NCBI GenBank assembly: GCA_964390055.1
Contig: CAYMGQ010000002.1
Span: 124,001 to 188,000, forward strand
DNA: 64,000 bases
Source: CAYMGQ01 sp964390055
Lineage (GTDB): Bacteria > Bacillota > Clostridia > Peptostreptococcales > Natronincolaceae
Direction: 5' to 3'
Below the pieces are notes generated by a model. It ran no database searches. It was not told the DNA's origin and saw only the letters and a list, made by a program, of their open reading frames with translations. The translations under genes were made by a program, and so were the position numbers. Positions 44,440-53,182 of the stretch are shown here, one piece after another; the stretch's first letter is position 1, and each line of letters starts with the position of its first letter.

Positions 44440-45945
44440 TTAATTCCCACGGCAAATATCTAATACCCTGTCAAATTCGTCTTGGATTTCTTTCGATGGT
44501 TTTCCTGTTGCCCTACTAACTAGGAATATGGCTATACAGGCAAATATAAATGCTGGCAACAATTCATAAATTTCAAAAATCCCCCCGCTGAGTGAGTTCC
44601 ATATTATAGTTGTAAGGCCACCAATAATCATACCCGCTATGGCCCCATTTCTATTCATATCACGCCAATATAAAGACATTACAACTATTGGCCCAAAAGT
44701 AGCACCTAAACCTGCCCAGGCATAGGAAACCAAGTCCAGCACCTTGTTTTCAGGGTTTAGGGCAAGTATAAAGGCCACAATGGCAACTATAGCAACAGAG
44801 TATCTACTAGCCCTAACAAGTTGCTCATCTGTGGCATCTTTTTTGAAAAATATTTGATAAAAGTCCTTGGTAAAGGATGAAGATGTAACCAATAATTGAG
44901 AGTCAGCAGTACTCATTATAGCTGCAAGCATTGCTGCTAAAAATAGGCCTGCAATTATAGGATGAAAAACACCTTGAATTAGGACGATAAAAATGGTTTC
45001 TACATTGGCTCCCTGTAGAGGGTTGCCTTGCAGATATAACATTCCTACAGTTCCTGTAAACACAGCACTTATTAAACTGATTACAACCCAAAACATACCA
45101 ATCGCTGTAGCAGATTTAACATCCTTATGGCTTTTAATAGCCATAAAACGGGTTATAATATGTGGCTGTCCCGGATAGCCTAAACCCCAGGCCAAAAGGG
45201 AAACTGTCGCCCAAAAACCAAGATTGCTACCATCGATATTTTTAAAAAGATTTAAATAATTAGGATTTATAGCCCTTATTGATTGAAGGGTTGCCTCTGC
45301 CCCTCCCAGGGTAGATATAACCTTCATAGGCACCCCTACTAGTGCAACAAACATCAAAGTTCCTTGAAATAGGTCAGTCCAGCTAACCGCCAAAAAACCT
45401 CCTAATAGGGTATAGGCTAATATGACTACAACCCCTAAAATTAAGGCCGGGATATAATCTAGGCCAAAAACCGTATTAAATAACTTTGCCCCAGCAACAA
45501 AACCCGATGATGTATAAATGAAAAAGAAAAAGAGAATAAATGCAGCTGATACCACCCTAAGTACCCTACTATCATCCCTAAACCTATTTTCAAAATAATC
45601 AGAAATAGTAATGCTATCCCCCGAAATTTCTGTATAGATCCTAAGCCTTTTAGCTACTAGCTGCCAATTTAGGTAGGTCCCCAGAGCTAGGCCTATACCA
45701 ATCCAACCCGCTGAGTAGCCAGATAAATAAGCGGCTCCTGGTAGCCCCATCAATAACCAACCACTCATATCTGATGCCCCAGCACTAATTGCAGCCACTA
45801 GGGGATTCAAATCCCTTCCCCCAAGTAAATATCCAGCTAAATCCTGGTCCTCAGATTTACCTTTTTTGTAAAAATATATCCCAATAACCAGCATAAAAAA
45901 TAAGTACAATATAAAGACGAACACAGTTGCATTATTTATTGGCAT
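44440..45945 (-). CDS. putP: Sodium/proline symporter PutP
   Basis: A 501-residue SSS-family transporter with 13 membrane helices. Visible signatures include AAISAGASDMSGWLLMGLPG near the sodium site, WISIGLALGTYLNW-like helix 2 and TADSQLLVTSSSFTKD. The match is to PutP, which imports proline with sodium, supplying Stickland fermenters or osmoprotection. It has its own promoter gap and terminator; no proline catabolic genes are adjacent. Confidence 0.93.
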   Translation of the reverse strand: MPINNATVFVFILYLFFMLVIGIYFYKKGKSEDQDLAGYLLGGRDLNPLVAAISAGASDMSGWLLMGLPGAAYLSGYSAGWIGIGLALGTYLNWQLVAKRLRIYTEISGDSITISDYFENRFRDDSRVLRVVSAAFILFFFFIYTSSGFVAGAKLFNTVFGLDYIPALILGVVVILAYTLLGGFLAVSWTDLFQGTLMFVALVGVPMKVISTLGGAEATLQSIRAINPNYLNLFKNIDGSNLGFWATVSLLAWGLGYPGQPHIITRFMAIKSHKDVKSATAIGMFWVVISLISAVFTGTVGMLYLQGNPLQGANVETIFIVLIQGVFHPIIAGLFLAAMLAAIMSTADSQLLVTSSSFTKDFYQIFFKKDATDEQLVRASRYSVAIVAIVAFILALNPENKVLDLVSYAWAGLGATFGPIVVMSLYWRDMNRNGAIAGMIIGGLTTIIWNSLSGGIFEIYELLPAFIFACIAIFLVSRATGKPSKEIQDEFDRVLDICRGN

Positions 45946-46104
45946 GAACTATTTCCCCCTCTAATTTAATATTTTCATTATGTCCCGTCCAATATAGATG
46001 TTCTGTGTCTTTGTTTTTATTCTGCCTCATAATTAATATTGTTTTCTATTATAGCATGAAATCAAGCTCAATGAAATAATTTCTAATTGGTATCCCTATA
46101 TTCT

Positions 46105-48240
46105 CTAGGTCCCATCAGCAAAACCCGTAGCAGGCTTTTGATTTATAGTTCCCCTTTGCCCCTGTAGGTCCATAAATTTATTATGGGTTAGGGAATCGCT
46201 AAAGAGGAAACCCTGGTAATATTGACAACCATAGGCCCTCAACAATTCTAGCTGACCATCTCTTTCGACACCCTCTGCAATAGCAAGAACATTTAATTGT
46301 TCACTCAAGGAAATAATACTCTTGACAATCTTTTGTTTTTGCATATTATTTTCAATATTGCTTATTAAGGATAGGTCAATTTTTATTATATTAGCATAAA
46401 AATCGACTATATATTGTAGTGAACAGTGGCCCATACCAAAATCATCAATGGCAATATTAATACCAAAGCTCCTTATTTCCCGTAATTTTTCACGAGTTAA
46501 AGCACTAATATCTATGGTGGCATTTTCGGTAATCTCTAGTATTAAATATTCTGGCTGGATACAATTTTCAGCTAGGCTTGTTTTCAGGGTTTCCATTAGA
46601 TTATCATCTGACATCAATTGTATAGGACTTACATTTATGGAAAGTAGTATTTTATGTCCCTTATCATGCCAAGTGTGCAAGTTATCAAGCCCCTGTTGCA
46701 AAACCCATCTTCCAAGCTGGTTGGTGATTTTGCCTTCCTCACACAAGTGTACAATAAGTAGAGGAGATATTTCCCCATAAATAGTATGGTCCCACCTTAA
46801 GAGGGCCTCCGCTCCGAAAATCTTACCCTCATATGTAGTTTTTGCCTGATATTCCAGATGGAATGGAGGGCTTTGAGAATCTAATCCCTCCTTGATATCC
46901 TGCAGTAGTTCATAGGCTAGAATCCCCACATCATCGTGACGATTTAAAACCTGAATTTTTCTTCCATCTTTATTATTCACTTCTGCAAAAAGTCTATTAT
47001 AAGTAGAAATCTTATCCTTCTCCTGGTCCTGCATTTGCAGTTTAACAAAGGGCACATATATCAGTATTGATATTACTAGGTTAAAGGCTTGCAAGATACT
47101 TCCTGAAAATCCCCCTGTTCCAATATAACCAGAAATTAAAACTGGGCTGGTCCAGTCCACATGATTTACTATGTTAGAAACTAGTCCCAAACTTATGGCC
47201 AACCACGAAACAAGACTCAACACGATTGGGGTAATAATAAAGGGTATAAGATAATAGGGATTGAAAATTATGGGCAAACCATATATTATTGTCTCGTTAA
47301 TATTTAAAATACTTGGCAAGATTGAGACCTTTGCCAGCCTATTCTCACTACTATTTTTCCCTACCAAGAGTAAAGCAATCAAAAGACCTAGGGTTGCCCC
47401 TGCCCCTCCCAAATAGACGAAAATATCAAAAAAATCCTTATTAAAAATACCTATACCTGCAGTCAAACTGCTATTAGCTTTAAATATACCATCCATTACT
47501 ACATTGCCCCCATGAATACCAAAAAACCATAGGATATGTACAATCAGAACAAGGACCGCGGACATAACAATATTACCCCTAATTAGCCTTTCCCTGCCTA
47601 AAAAAACAGGCCAGTTCCACCTACTAATTAATTTATACATTAGCCAATTAGAAGCAATCCTTGCCAGACAAAAGCAAAATATGGTTAAAAAAGCTGGGAT
47701 AATTACCCCAAAAGATGACCGCAATAGGGGCCTGTCCCTATAATCTTTAAATATTGGTAACCTGTATTTGCTATGGTACCTATAGAAATAGCAGAATATA
47801 TTTGTTGCCAATGTGGCAATTATAATTGCCTTATACATTCCTGGTGAACCTGCCATTTCACTACTAACTATTGTATCTGGGCTTCCGGCAAAGGTTAAAT
47901 AGGAACCAAAGCTGGTAACTATTATAAAAATAATACTAATTTCACCAGACTTTACAAAGCCCTTTTCCATACCTATTGCATAACTAACAGTTATAACCGC
48001 CGCCAAGGACATTATTTGAAAGGTGGCCTTATGAATTAGTAGCAATAAATCCCCACTTATCCAAACCTCACCAAATATAAAAGCCATAAGATTTTGAAAG
48101 GCTGGCAGGGGCAACTTATATAAGGCCAAGGAAAAGGCCCCTATAAGGGTAAAGGGCATCAAGTATATCAAACCCCTCCTTAGTGCCTTAAAGAAGGTAA
48201 GGTTTGCTAAGTCCACCATTTTCATTTGAATTCTCTGCAT
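46105..48240 (-). CDS. PTS EIIC membrane domain fused to an EAL c-di-GMP phosphodiesterase
   Basis: The 711-residue fusion has an EIIC of the lactose/cellobiose family at about 10-405 (FGIHGGNVVMDG near 240-251 and INETIIYGLP near 314-323, the counterpart of the NEPI-type sugar-binding loop), a short linker and an EAL domain at about 455-695. The EAL residues needed for catalysis are present: EAL 478-480, Asn536, Glu569, Asp599-Asp600 (DDFGMG), Lys620, Glu656 and Gln676. No EIIA, EIIB or GGDEF domain lies nearby. It probably senses a carbohydrate, or a PTS state, and degrades c-di-GMP accordingly. Related fusions are known in Firmicutes and proteobacteria. Confidence 0.9.
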   Translation of the reverse strand: MQRIQMKMVDLANLTFFKALRRGLIYLMPFTLIGAFSLALYKLPLPAFQNLMAFIFGEVWISGDLLLLIHKATFQIMSLAAVITVSYAIGMEKGFVKSGEISIIFIIVTSFGSYLTFAGSPDTIVSSEMAGSPGMYKAIIIATLATNIFCYFYRYHSKYRLPIFKDYRDRPLLRSSFGVIIPAFLTIFCFCLARIASNWLMYKLISRWNWPVFLGRERLIRGNIVMSAVLVLIVHILWFFGIHGGNVVMDGIFKANSSLTAGIGIFNKDFFDIFVYLGGAGATLGLLIALLLVGKNSSENRLAKVSILPSILNINETIIYGLPIIFNPYYLIPFIITPIVLSLVSWLAISLGLVSNIVNHVDWTSPVLISGYIGTGGFSGSILQAFNLVISILIYVPFVKLQMQDQEKDKISTYNRLFAEVNNKDGRKIQVLNRHDDVGILAYELLQDIKEGLDSQSPPFHLEYQAKTTYEGKIFGAEALLRWDHTIYGEISPLLIVHLCEEGKITNQLGRWVLQQGLDNLHTWHDKGHKILLSINVSPIQLMSDDNLMETLKTSLAENCIQPEYLILEITENATIDISALTREKLREIRSFGINIAIDDFGMGHCSLQYIVDFYANIIKIDLSLISNIENNMQKQKIVKSIISLSEQLNVLAIAEGVERDGQLELLRAYGCQYYQGFLFSDSLTHNKFMDLQGQRGTINQKPATGFADGT

Positions 48241-48483
48241 TTGTTATTTCTCTCCTTAACATCAGGCCTTTTGTACTCTTAGCAGTGTCTTCCCTCTTTA
48301 GCGGCCCATATTATTACTAGCATGTAAAAATATCTATTGTTATAATATTCTGTATAATGACAGGATACCCTTTTTTATTGGGAATTTATCATAAATGTAC
48401 AAATTTTGCCATTGCAATTTATGACTTATGTAATTTTAAATTACCAAGTTGAATTTATTTATTTATATATATCCTATAAAAAA

Positions 48484-48510
48484 GTTCCCTATAATTTTAA
48501 TATAAGGAAC
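48484..48510 (-). terminator. Terminator after the ArsA-type gene
   Basis: A 10-bp stem GTTCCTTATA/TATAGGGAAC (one G-T pair) with a 7-nt loop, followed by T residues on the minus strand, 15 bp past the stop at 48525. Confidence 0.75.
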
Positions 48511-48524
48511 AAAAAAATTTTATT

Positions 48525-49457
48525 TTAAAATTTAGCAAATTCATTGGCAATTATTTCAATACTATCTGCCTTCATATCCTCCATCAAAAGGGGCAGGGTG
48601 AATATTTTTTTCCCTTTGAAAATTGTGTTTATTTTATCTAAATATTTTTCTTCCTGCTTCTTTTTATTAATCCAAAATTCATCTTGCATATCCTTTGGTA
48701 GAATCTTATTTACAACAATTCCATCAACTAATATATTGTATTTTTCCAATATATTTATAGCCTTAACTGTCTCATCTATGGGCAATTTCTCTGCATTTAT
48801 TACAAAGATAAAAGATAATAATCCTTCATCCATCATTATTTCCTTGGCTTTGTTTATCCTTTCATACCTTCTTTTTAATATTTTTACAACTGGGTCCTCT
48901 TGTTCCTCTTTAGCCTTAGTTTTTTCAATCTTACCAGCCATCGTTAGTAGATTTATAGATTTTTCCCTTTTTTGGATTAATGTATCCAACCAGGCCCCTA
49001 GGAGTTCTGGCAAGGTTAAGAGTCTAATAGTATGGCCAGTGGGGGCAGTATCAAATATAATCCTATCGTATTCATCCTTCTTTTCTATAATAATCTCTAT
49101 CATTTTGTCAAACAAGGCTGCTTCTTCGGTACCTGGAGAAATGGATGCGGCATCAATCTGTTTGTTAATTTGTTCAATTATAACAGGACTCACGACTTTT
49201 TTTAAACTTAGTCTAACACCCTCCATATATAATTTACTTTCCCTTTCCCCACTTATTTCTATTGCATCTAAATTTTTAGCTATGTTTTTTATTTGATAAT
49301 CAATTTGTTTGTCGAAAATATCAGATGTAGAATGGGCAGGGTCAGTTGAAACTAATAATGTCTTTAGTCCCTTTTGGGCTGAAAACAATGCATATGCAAC
49401 ACTACAGGTGGTTTTGCCCACACCACCTTTTCCACTAAAAAATATTAATTTATTCAT
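48525..49457 (-). CDS. ArsA/GET3-family ATPase
   Basis: A 310-residue single-domain P-loop ATPase with a deviant Walker A (SGKGGVGKTTCSVA, residues 8-21), switch I STDPAHSTSD and switch II DTAPTGHTIRLL. Such proteins are either arsenite-pump ATPases or GET3-like targeting factors; no arsB or arsD lies nearby, and the cysteines that bind arsenite in ArsA are not visible. The gene lies 11 bp after a small unknown partner, and together they look like a two-gene unit. Function is therefore open. Confidence 0.9.
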   Translation of the reverse strand: MNKLIFFSGKGGVGKTTCSVAYALFSAQKGLKTLLVSTDPAHSTSDIFDKQIDYQIKNIAKNLDAIEISGERESKLYMEGVRLSLKKVVSPVIIEQINKQIDAASISPGTEEAALFDKMIEIIIEKKDEYDRIIFDTAPTGHTIRLLTLPELLGAWLDTLIQKREKSINLLTMAGKIEKTKAKEEQEDPVVKILKRRYERINKAKEIMMDEGLLSFIFVINAEKLPIDETVKAINILEKYNILVDGIVVNKILPKDMQDEFWINKKKQEEKYLDKINTIFKGKKIFTLPLLMEDMKADSIEIIANEFAKF

Positions 49458-49468
49458 TATTATCCTCC

Positions 49469-49762
49469 TTAGGCATCAAGATCAAAGTCCCCCCATCTCT
49501 CCTGCCATATACTTAATCGATTTGCCATCCTTAACTGCCACGCCTCCAAGTCTTCAGCAACTAATGGCAGTAACTCCAAGGAATAATAGCTGGTTGGTAA
49601 AGGAATGCCTAAAAGATCGCCAAAACACAGGAGGAGAAATTCATCCATTTCATTACTAGCTTCCTTTTCCAATAAAGCTGTTGATTTTCCCTTTAAATCA
49701 GTAGCCGCCTGAAAAAAGAGTTTAAAATCATTTAAAAACTTTTTTATTTTCCCCTTGTCCAA
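49469..49762 (-). CDS. Small unknown protein coupled to the ArsA-type ATPase
   Basis: A 97-residue soluble protein from the chosen TTG at 49762 (behind GGGGGGTG at the proper spacing; the longer frame to 49795 lacks a site). Notable segments are DEFLLLCFGDLLGIPLPTSY, YYSLELLPLVAEDLEAWQLR and an acidic end, DFDLDA. I do not recognise a family with certainty. Immediate coupling to the ArsA/GET3-like gene suggests that the two act together. Confidence 0.75.
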   Translation of the reverse strand: MDKGKIKKFLNDFKLFFQAATDLKGKSTALLEKEASNEMDEFLLLCFGDLLGIPLPTSYYSLELLPLVAEDLEAWQLRMANRLSIWQERWGDFDLDA

Positions 49763-49900
49763 TATTACACCCCCCAGTCTTCTATTTTTAAACAATATAA
49801 ATATGTAAATACTTTCAAATTATTGCCATCCCATATAATAATATTATTTTATATATATAGTCTTGTCAATAGAAGCAACCATCCAGCAGAATTGTATTCC

Positions 49901-50785
49901 TTAATTACTATTTTTACCCTCCATTAAACTTGAAAAGAATAATTCAATTCTATCCTTCATTAAACTATTATTAGGATAAATAAAATATAAGGGTCTTTCA
50001 ATAAAATAATCTTGGATTTTTAAATAAGATAATTCTCCCCTCTCAACTTCCTGTCTTGCTACCTCCTCATACATAAATGAAATTGAATTAGAATTTCTTA
50101 ACACCTTTTTAATAATTCCAAAACTACTAATTTCATAAATTTTAGAAACAGAGAGCATGGAATCGTTGTTTTGATATAAAAAATTCCTATATATTTCCCT
50201 AGTCCCAGAACCCTCTTCCCTTAAAAGTAGGGGATAGCTATGGACTTGGGGAAGGGTCACCCTTCTTCCCTCCAAAGGGTGACCCTTCCTTGCAACAGGT
50301 AGAAATTCGGTGGTGGAAAACTCATAAAATTGAAATATAGATTTATCAAATATGCCCTCAATAAAGGCACAGTACAATTCGTTATTTAATAACATGTCAA
50401 TAATAGATTTTGTATTTTTTACTGTTACCGATATTAATTCATTTTTACTGCATTTTAAATATGCACTTAAATATGGAGGCAAATAATAGTCTGCTATAGA
50501 AAGGGTTGCCCCTATTTTTATAGGGGATTCTACTTTTTGCATTTGATTGATAAGTTGTTTTTCATTTGCAATTTGAAAATTAGCATAATTATAAAATATC
50601 TTCCCCTGCTTAGTCAGTTCTACAGATTTACCCCTGATATTTATTAGCTTACATCCATAGAATTCCTCTAATTTTTTAATATGCTGAGTAACAGCAGGTT
50701 GAGTCAAATTCAGTTCCTCAGCTGCCCTAGTGTAGTTCTTTAATTTTGCTACCTTTATAAAGGTGAAAATCTTATCATCAAGCAT
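49901..50785 (-). CDS. LysR-family transcriptional regulator
   Basis: A 294-residue regulator with the N-terminal winged helix (FIKVAKLKNYTRAAEELNLT, then QPAVTQHIKKLEEFYG) and a C-terminal substrate-binding domain (about 90-290). It is divergent from yeiH (153 bp gap), and the LysR/YeiH pair is widespread; it probably activates yeiH in response to an unknown small molecule. Confidence 0.93.
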   Translation of the reverse strand: MLDDKIFTFIKVAKLKNYTRAAEELNLTQPAVTQHIKKLEEFYGCKLINIRGKSVELTKQGKIFYNYANFQIANEKQLINQMQKVESPIKIGATLSIADYYLPPYLSAYLKCSKNELISVTVKNTKSIIDMLLNNELYCAFIEGIFDKSIFQFYEFSTTEFLPVARKGHPLEGRRVTLPQVHSYPLLLREEGSGTREIYRNFLYQNNDSMLSVSKIYEISSFGIIKKVLRNSNSISFMYEEVARQEVERGELSYLKIQDYFIERPLYFIYPNNSLMKDRIELFFSSLMEGKNSN

Positions 50786-50938
50786 ATGAATCCTCCCCTT
50801 ATACTTAGACTTACATTACATATAATTTATTCCATCAGGCTAATTATAACATAAGTTTATTGATAATAATAAATCATAATTGGATTTTATCGTTGTATTT
50901 ATATAAAATTGTAATAGAAGTTTAAGGAGGTAATAATA

Positions 50939-51958
50939 ATGATTACAATATTAGGCTGCATACCCGGAGTTTTACTAGCATTGTTTATAGCTGGTATAGC
51001 TAGGTCCATAGCATTGGTATTACCCCTTTCCATAATTGGGGATTCAGTAATTGCACTTTTTATTGGAATGGCTATCAATCAAATTAAAAAACCAAATCAA
51101 CTAATAAAGAGAGGATTAGAATTTACCTCAGAAAAAATACTTAAGTTTTCTATTATTCTGCTGGGAGGCTCCCTAAGCATCAACACAATACTTAATGTTG
51201 GCCGACTTTCCCTGACTGTTATGATATTCACCCTGTTTACCTGTTTTGTTGGTGGATACTTTGTTGGCAAATGGCTGGGTTTAGATTGGAAACTTTCTAG
51301 TATGATATCAGCTGGAACGGGTATTTGTGGTGGGTCTGCCATAGCATCAATAGCTCCAGTTATAAATGCCGAAAACGTAGATATTGCCTATGCCATGTCC
51401 GCCACATTTATATTTGATATGGCTATGATAATCCTATTCCCAATTATGGGCTCTATGATGAATTTAAGCGATATGGCCTATGGCTTATGGACAGGAACTG
51501 CTGTTAATGATACCTCAAGTGTTGTTGCTGCGGGATATGCCTTTAGTGAAGCTGCTGGGGATTTTGCAACCATGGTCAAGCTAACCAGAACACTATCAAT
51601 TATCCCTGTGGTCCTTATCTTTTCCCTAATTAATAATCATATAAGTAGGGATAATCCGGAGGTGAATCCAGCTAAAAGCAATAAAGCTAGGGTCACATCC
51701 CTATTCCCTTGGTTTATACTGGCCTTCCTAGCCATGGCCCTGGTAAATAGTTTTGCCCTTATCCCAGCTGATCTTTCGAATTTAATAAAATCTATAAGCA
51801 AATTCCTAATGGTATCATCCTTGGCTGCCATTGGTATAAGTACTGATTTTCATCAAATGAAAAAATCAGGTTTCACTCCAATGATTCATGGCTTTATCAT
51901 ATCAGCCCTAGTAGTTATAGTTGCCCTGCTTGTAGAGTATCAAATGGGCCTTATTTAG
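50939..51958 (+). CDS. YeiH family putative sulfate exporter
   Basis: A 339-residue protein of about ten membrane helices matching UPF0324/YeiH, with the conserved repeat GTGICGGSAIASIAPVINA and the segment DTSSVVAAGYAFSEAAGDFA. Annotated in this family as a putative sulfate or related anion exporter; experimental support for the substrate is thin. It follows AAGGAGG and is divergent from a LysR regulator. Confidence 0.9.
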   Translation: MITILGCIPGVLLALFIAGIARSIALVLPLSIIGDSVIALFIGMAINQIKKPNQLIKRGLEFTSEKILKFSIILLGGSLSINTILNVGRLSLTVMIFTLFTCFVGGYFVGKWLGLDWKLSSMISAGTGICGGSAIASIAPVINAENVDIAYAMSATFIFDMAMIILFPIMGSMMNLSDMAYGLWTGTAVNDTSSVVAAGYAFSEAAGDFATMVKLTRTLSIIPVVLIFSLINNHISRDNPEVNPAKSNKARVTSLFPWFILAFLAMALVNSFALIPADLSNLIKSISKFLMVSSLAAIGISTDFHQMKKSGFTPMIHGFIISALVVIVALLVEYQMGLI

Positions 51959-52040
51959 TTACTAAAAATCTTTCTACTTTTTAATATAAAGGCACCCTTT
52001 TATCCTGCCGGCCTATGATAGTAGTATAAGGAGGGATGTT

Positions 52041-52304
52041 ATGAACTATTTACCTGATTCCGAACTGACTTTAATACCAGGTGGTACCTTAATTACCAAT
52101 ACTCCTGAAGAAGGAAGGGCCCTAGCCATGCTAATTGCCAGGCACACTATTCACAATATACAACCTAATGCAGATGTTCTCATGGGTGGTCGTAGGATAT
52201 ACAGTGTAAATCCTGATAGTTTAATCGCCGCAAGTCAGGTAGTTGCAATTGAATTTCAAACTATAGCTGCCGCTAATAACTATTGGGGCCAATACTGTTA
52301 TTAA
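52041..52304 (+). CDS. Unknown 87-residue protein
   Basis: A strong TATAAGGAGGGATGTT site precedes this single small gene. The sequence begins MNYLPDSELTLIPGGTLITN, has no signal peptide or membrane segment and ends NNYWGQYCY, aromatic and Asn/Gln rich. It has good codon use and its own terminator. I do not recognise it. The upstream AC...CTATGATAGTA pattern resembles late-sporulation (SigK-type) promoters only loosely, so a spore-coat role is speculation. Confidence 0.65.
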   Translation: MNYLPDSELTLIPGGTLITNTPEEGRALAMLIARHTIHNIQPNADVLMGGRRIYSVNPDSLIAASQVVAIEFQTIAAANNYWGQYCY

Positions 52305-52323
52305 GTTGTAGAATAAAATTAAC

Positions 52324-52360
52324 AAGGATAAAATTAGGGTAAATCCATAATTTTATCCTT
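52324..52360. terminator. Bidirectional terminator between the 87-residue gene and tetR
   Basis: A perfect 13-bp stem (52324-52336 with 52348-52360) with an 11-nt loop separates these convergent genes. Confidence 0.8.
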
Positions 52361-52386
52361 TAAAATTTATCCATAAGACCTATAAT

Positions 52387-52953
52387 TTATCCTATTAAAG
52401 TCATAGCTATTTCCTTGGCCATGATAGCGGCATCCTTGTCATTATTAAGGTGGGCCCTTACCATAGCCCCTTCCATTAAGAGCGAAACTTGTTTAGCCAA
52501 CTTTTCCGCCTCTTTAACTTCTGCAGCATAGCAAAGTGCAAGAATATCCCTATAAAGATCTTCCTTGTGGGATCTAGATATTTCGAAAATATCAGGCTTA
52601 CTATCTCCTACCTCCCCTGCAACATTAATAAACGCACATCCTCTAAAGGTCTCTTCATTAAACCAATCATTCAAAGCATCAAATAAATGGGAAATATTTT
52701 CTCCCAGGCTGGCCCCAGGAACTACATGACTATTAAACCATTTTCTCCACCTTTGATCACGGTTTTTTAGGTATTCCTTTACGAGGATATCCTTAGATGG
52801 AAAATATCTATAAAGTGTATTCATTGCTACACCCGCCTCCTTGATTATTTTATCAATTCCTACGGTTTGAATTCCATCATTATAAAACAGCTTTTCAGCT
52901 GCATTTAGTATTTTATCACGTATGGGTAAAACTCTGTCTTCATTATTCTTCAT
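52387..52953 (-). CDS. TetR-family repressor
   Basis: A 188-residue regulator with the N-terminal TetR helix-turn-helix (AAEKLFYNDGIQTVGIDKII then KEAGVAMNTLYRYFPSKDIL). It lies divergent from the PfpI gene, with a 20-bp palindrome beside the PfpI promoter. By position it likely represses that gene and perhaps itself. The ligand is unknown. Confidence 0.92.
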   Translation of the reverse strand: MKNNEDRVLPIRDKILNAAEKLFYNDGIQTVGIDKIIKEAGVAMNTLYRYFPSKDILVKEYLKNRDQRWRKWFNSHVVPGASLGENISHLFDALNDWFNEETFRGCAFINVAGEVGDSKPDIFEISRSHKEDLYRDILALCYAAEVKEAEKLAKQVSLLMEGAMVRAHLNNDKDAAIMAKEIAMTLIG

Positions 52954-52978
52954 CCACTCCTACCTCCTAGAATTAAGG

Positions 52979-52994
52979 GGATTAACCCTAATCC
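52979..52994. promoter_or_regulatory. Inverted repeat in the tetR leader
   Basis: GGATTA-ACCC-TAATCC, a perfect 6-bp inverted repeat about 25 bp upstream of the tetR start. It could be a second operator or an RNA hairpin in the leader. Confidence 0.35.
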
Positions 52995-53099
52995 ATCAAT
53001 TTTCGGATATTATTTTTTACCGAAAACATTCAACTTATTTAGAAATATCTATTGAAAATCAAATTAACTACATTTTTTTCAAAACTTACCAAAATATTG

Positions 53100-53129
53100 T
53101 TGACTTTAATATGATAATTGTATTATAAT
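53100..53129 (+). promoter_or_regulatory. SigA promoter of the PfpI-like gene
   Basis: TTGACT (53100-53105), 18-nt spacer, TATAAT (53124-53129). The palindrome at 53140-53159 lies just past the -10, where a repressor would block transcription. Confidence 0.7.
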
Positions 53130-53139
53130 AAGGACACTT

Positions 53140-53159
53140 AGTAGAACGATAGTTCTACT
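53140..53159. promoter_or_regulatory. Palindromic TetR operator
   Basis: AGTAGAAC-GATA-GTTCTACT: a perfect 8-bp inverted repeat with a 4-bp centre, at the expected transcription start of the PfpI-like gene. Its size and position fit a TetR-family dimer, and the adjacent divergent tetR gene is the obvious regulator. Confidence 0.7.
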
Positions 53160-53182
53160 TAATTAAAAAGGAGGATGATCTC

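Noticed and set aside
48241..48524. A c-di-GMP riboswitch in the leader of the EIIC-EAL gene
   Set aside because: I looked for GEMM-I and GEMM-II signatures on the minus strand and did not find them; only AT-rich sequence, possible promoter elements and the terminator of the upstream neighbour are visible.
48544..49296. 250-codon plus-strand open frame opposite the ArsA-type gene
   Set aside because: Shadow of a well-supported ATPase; Ile/Ser/Leu-rich sequence with no family motif.
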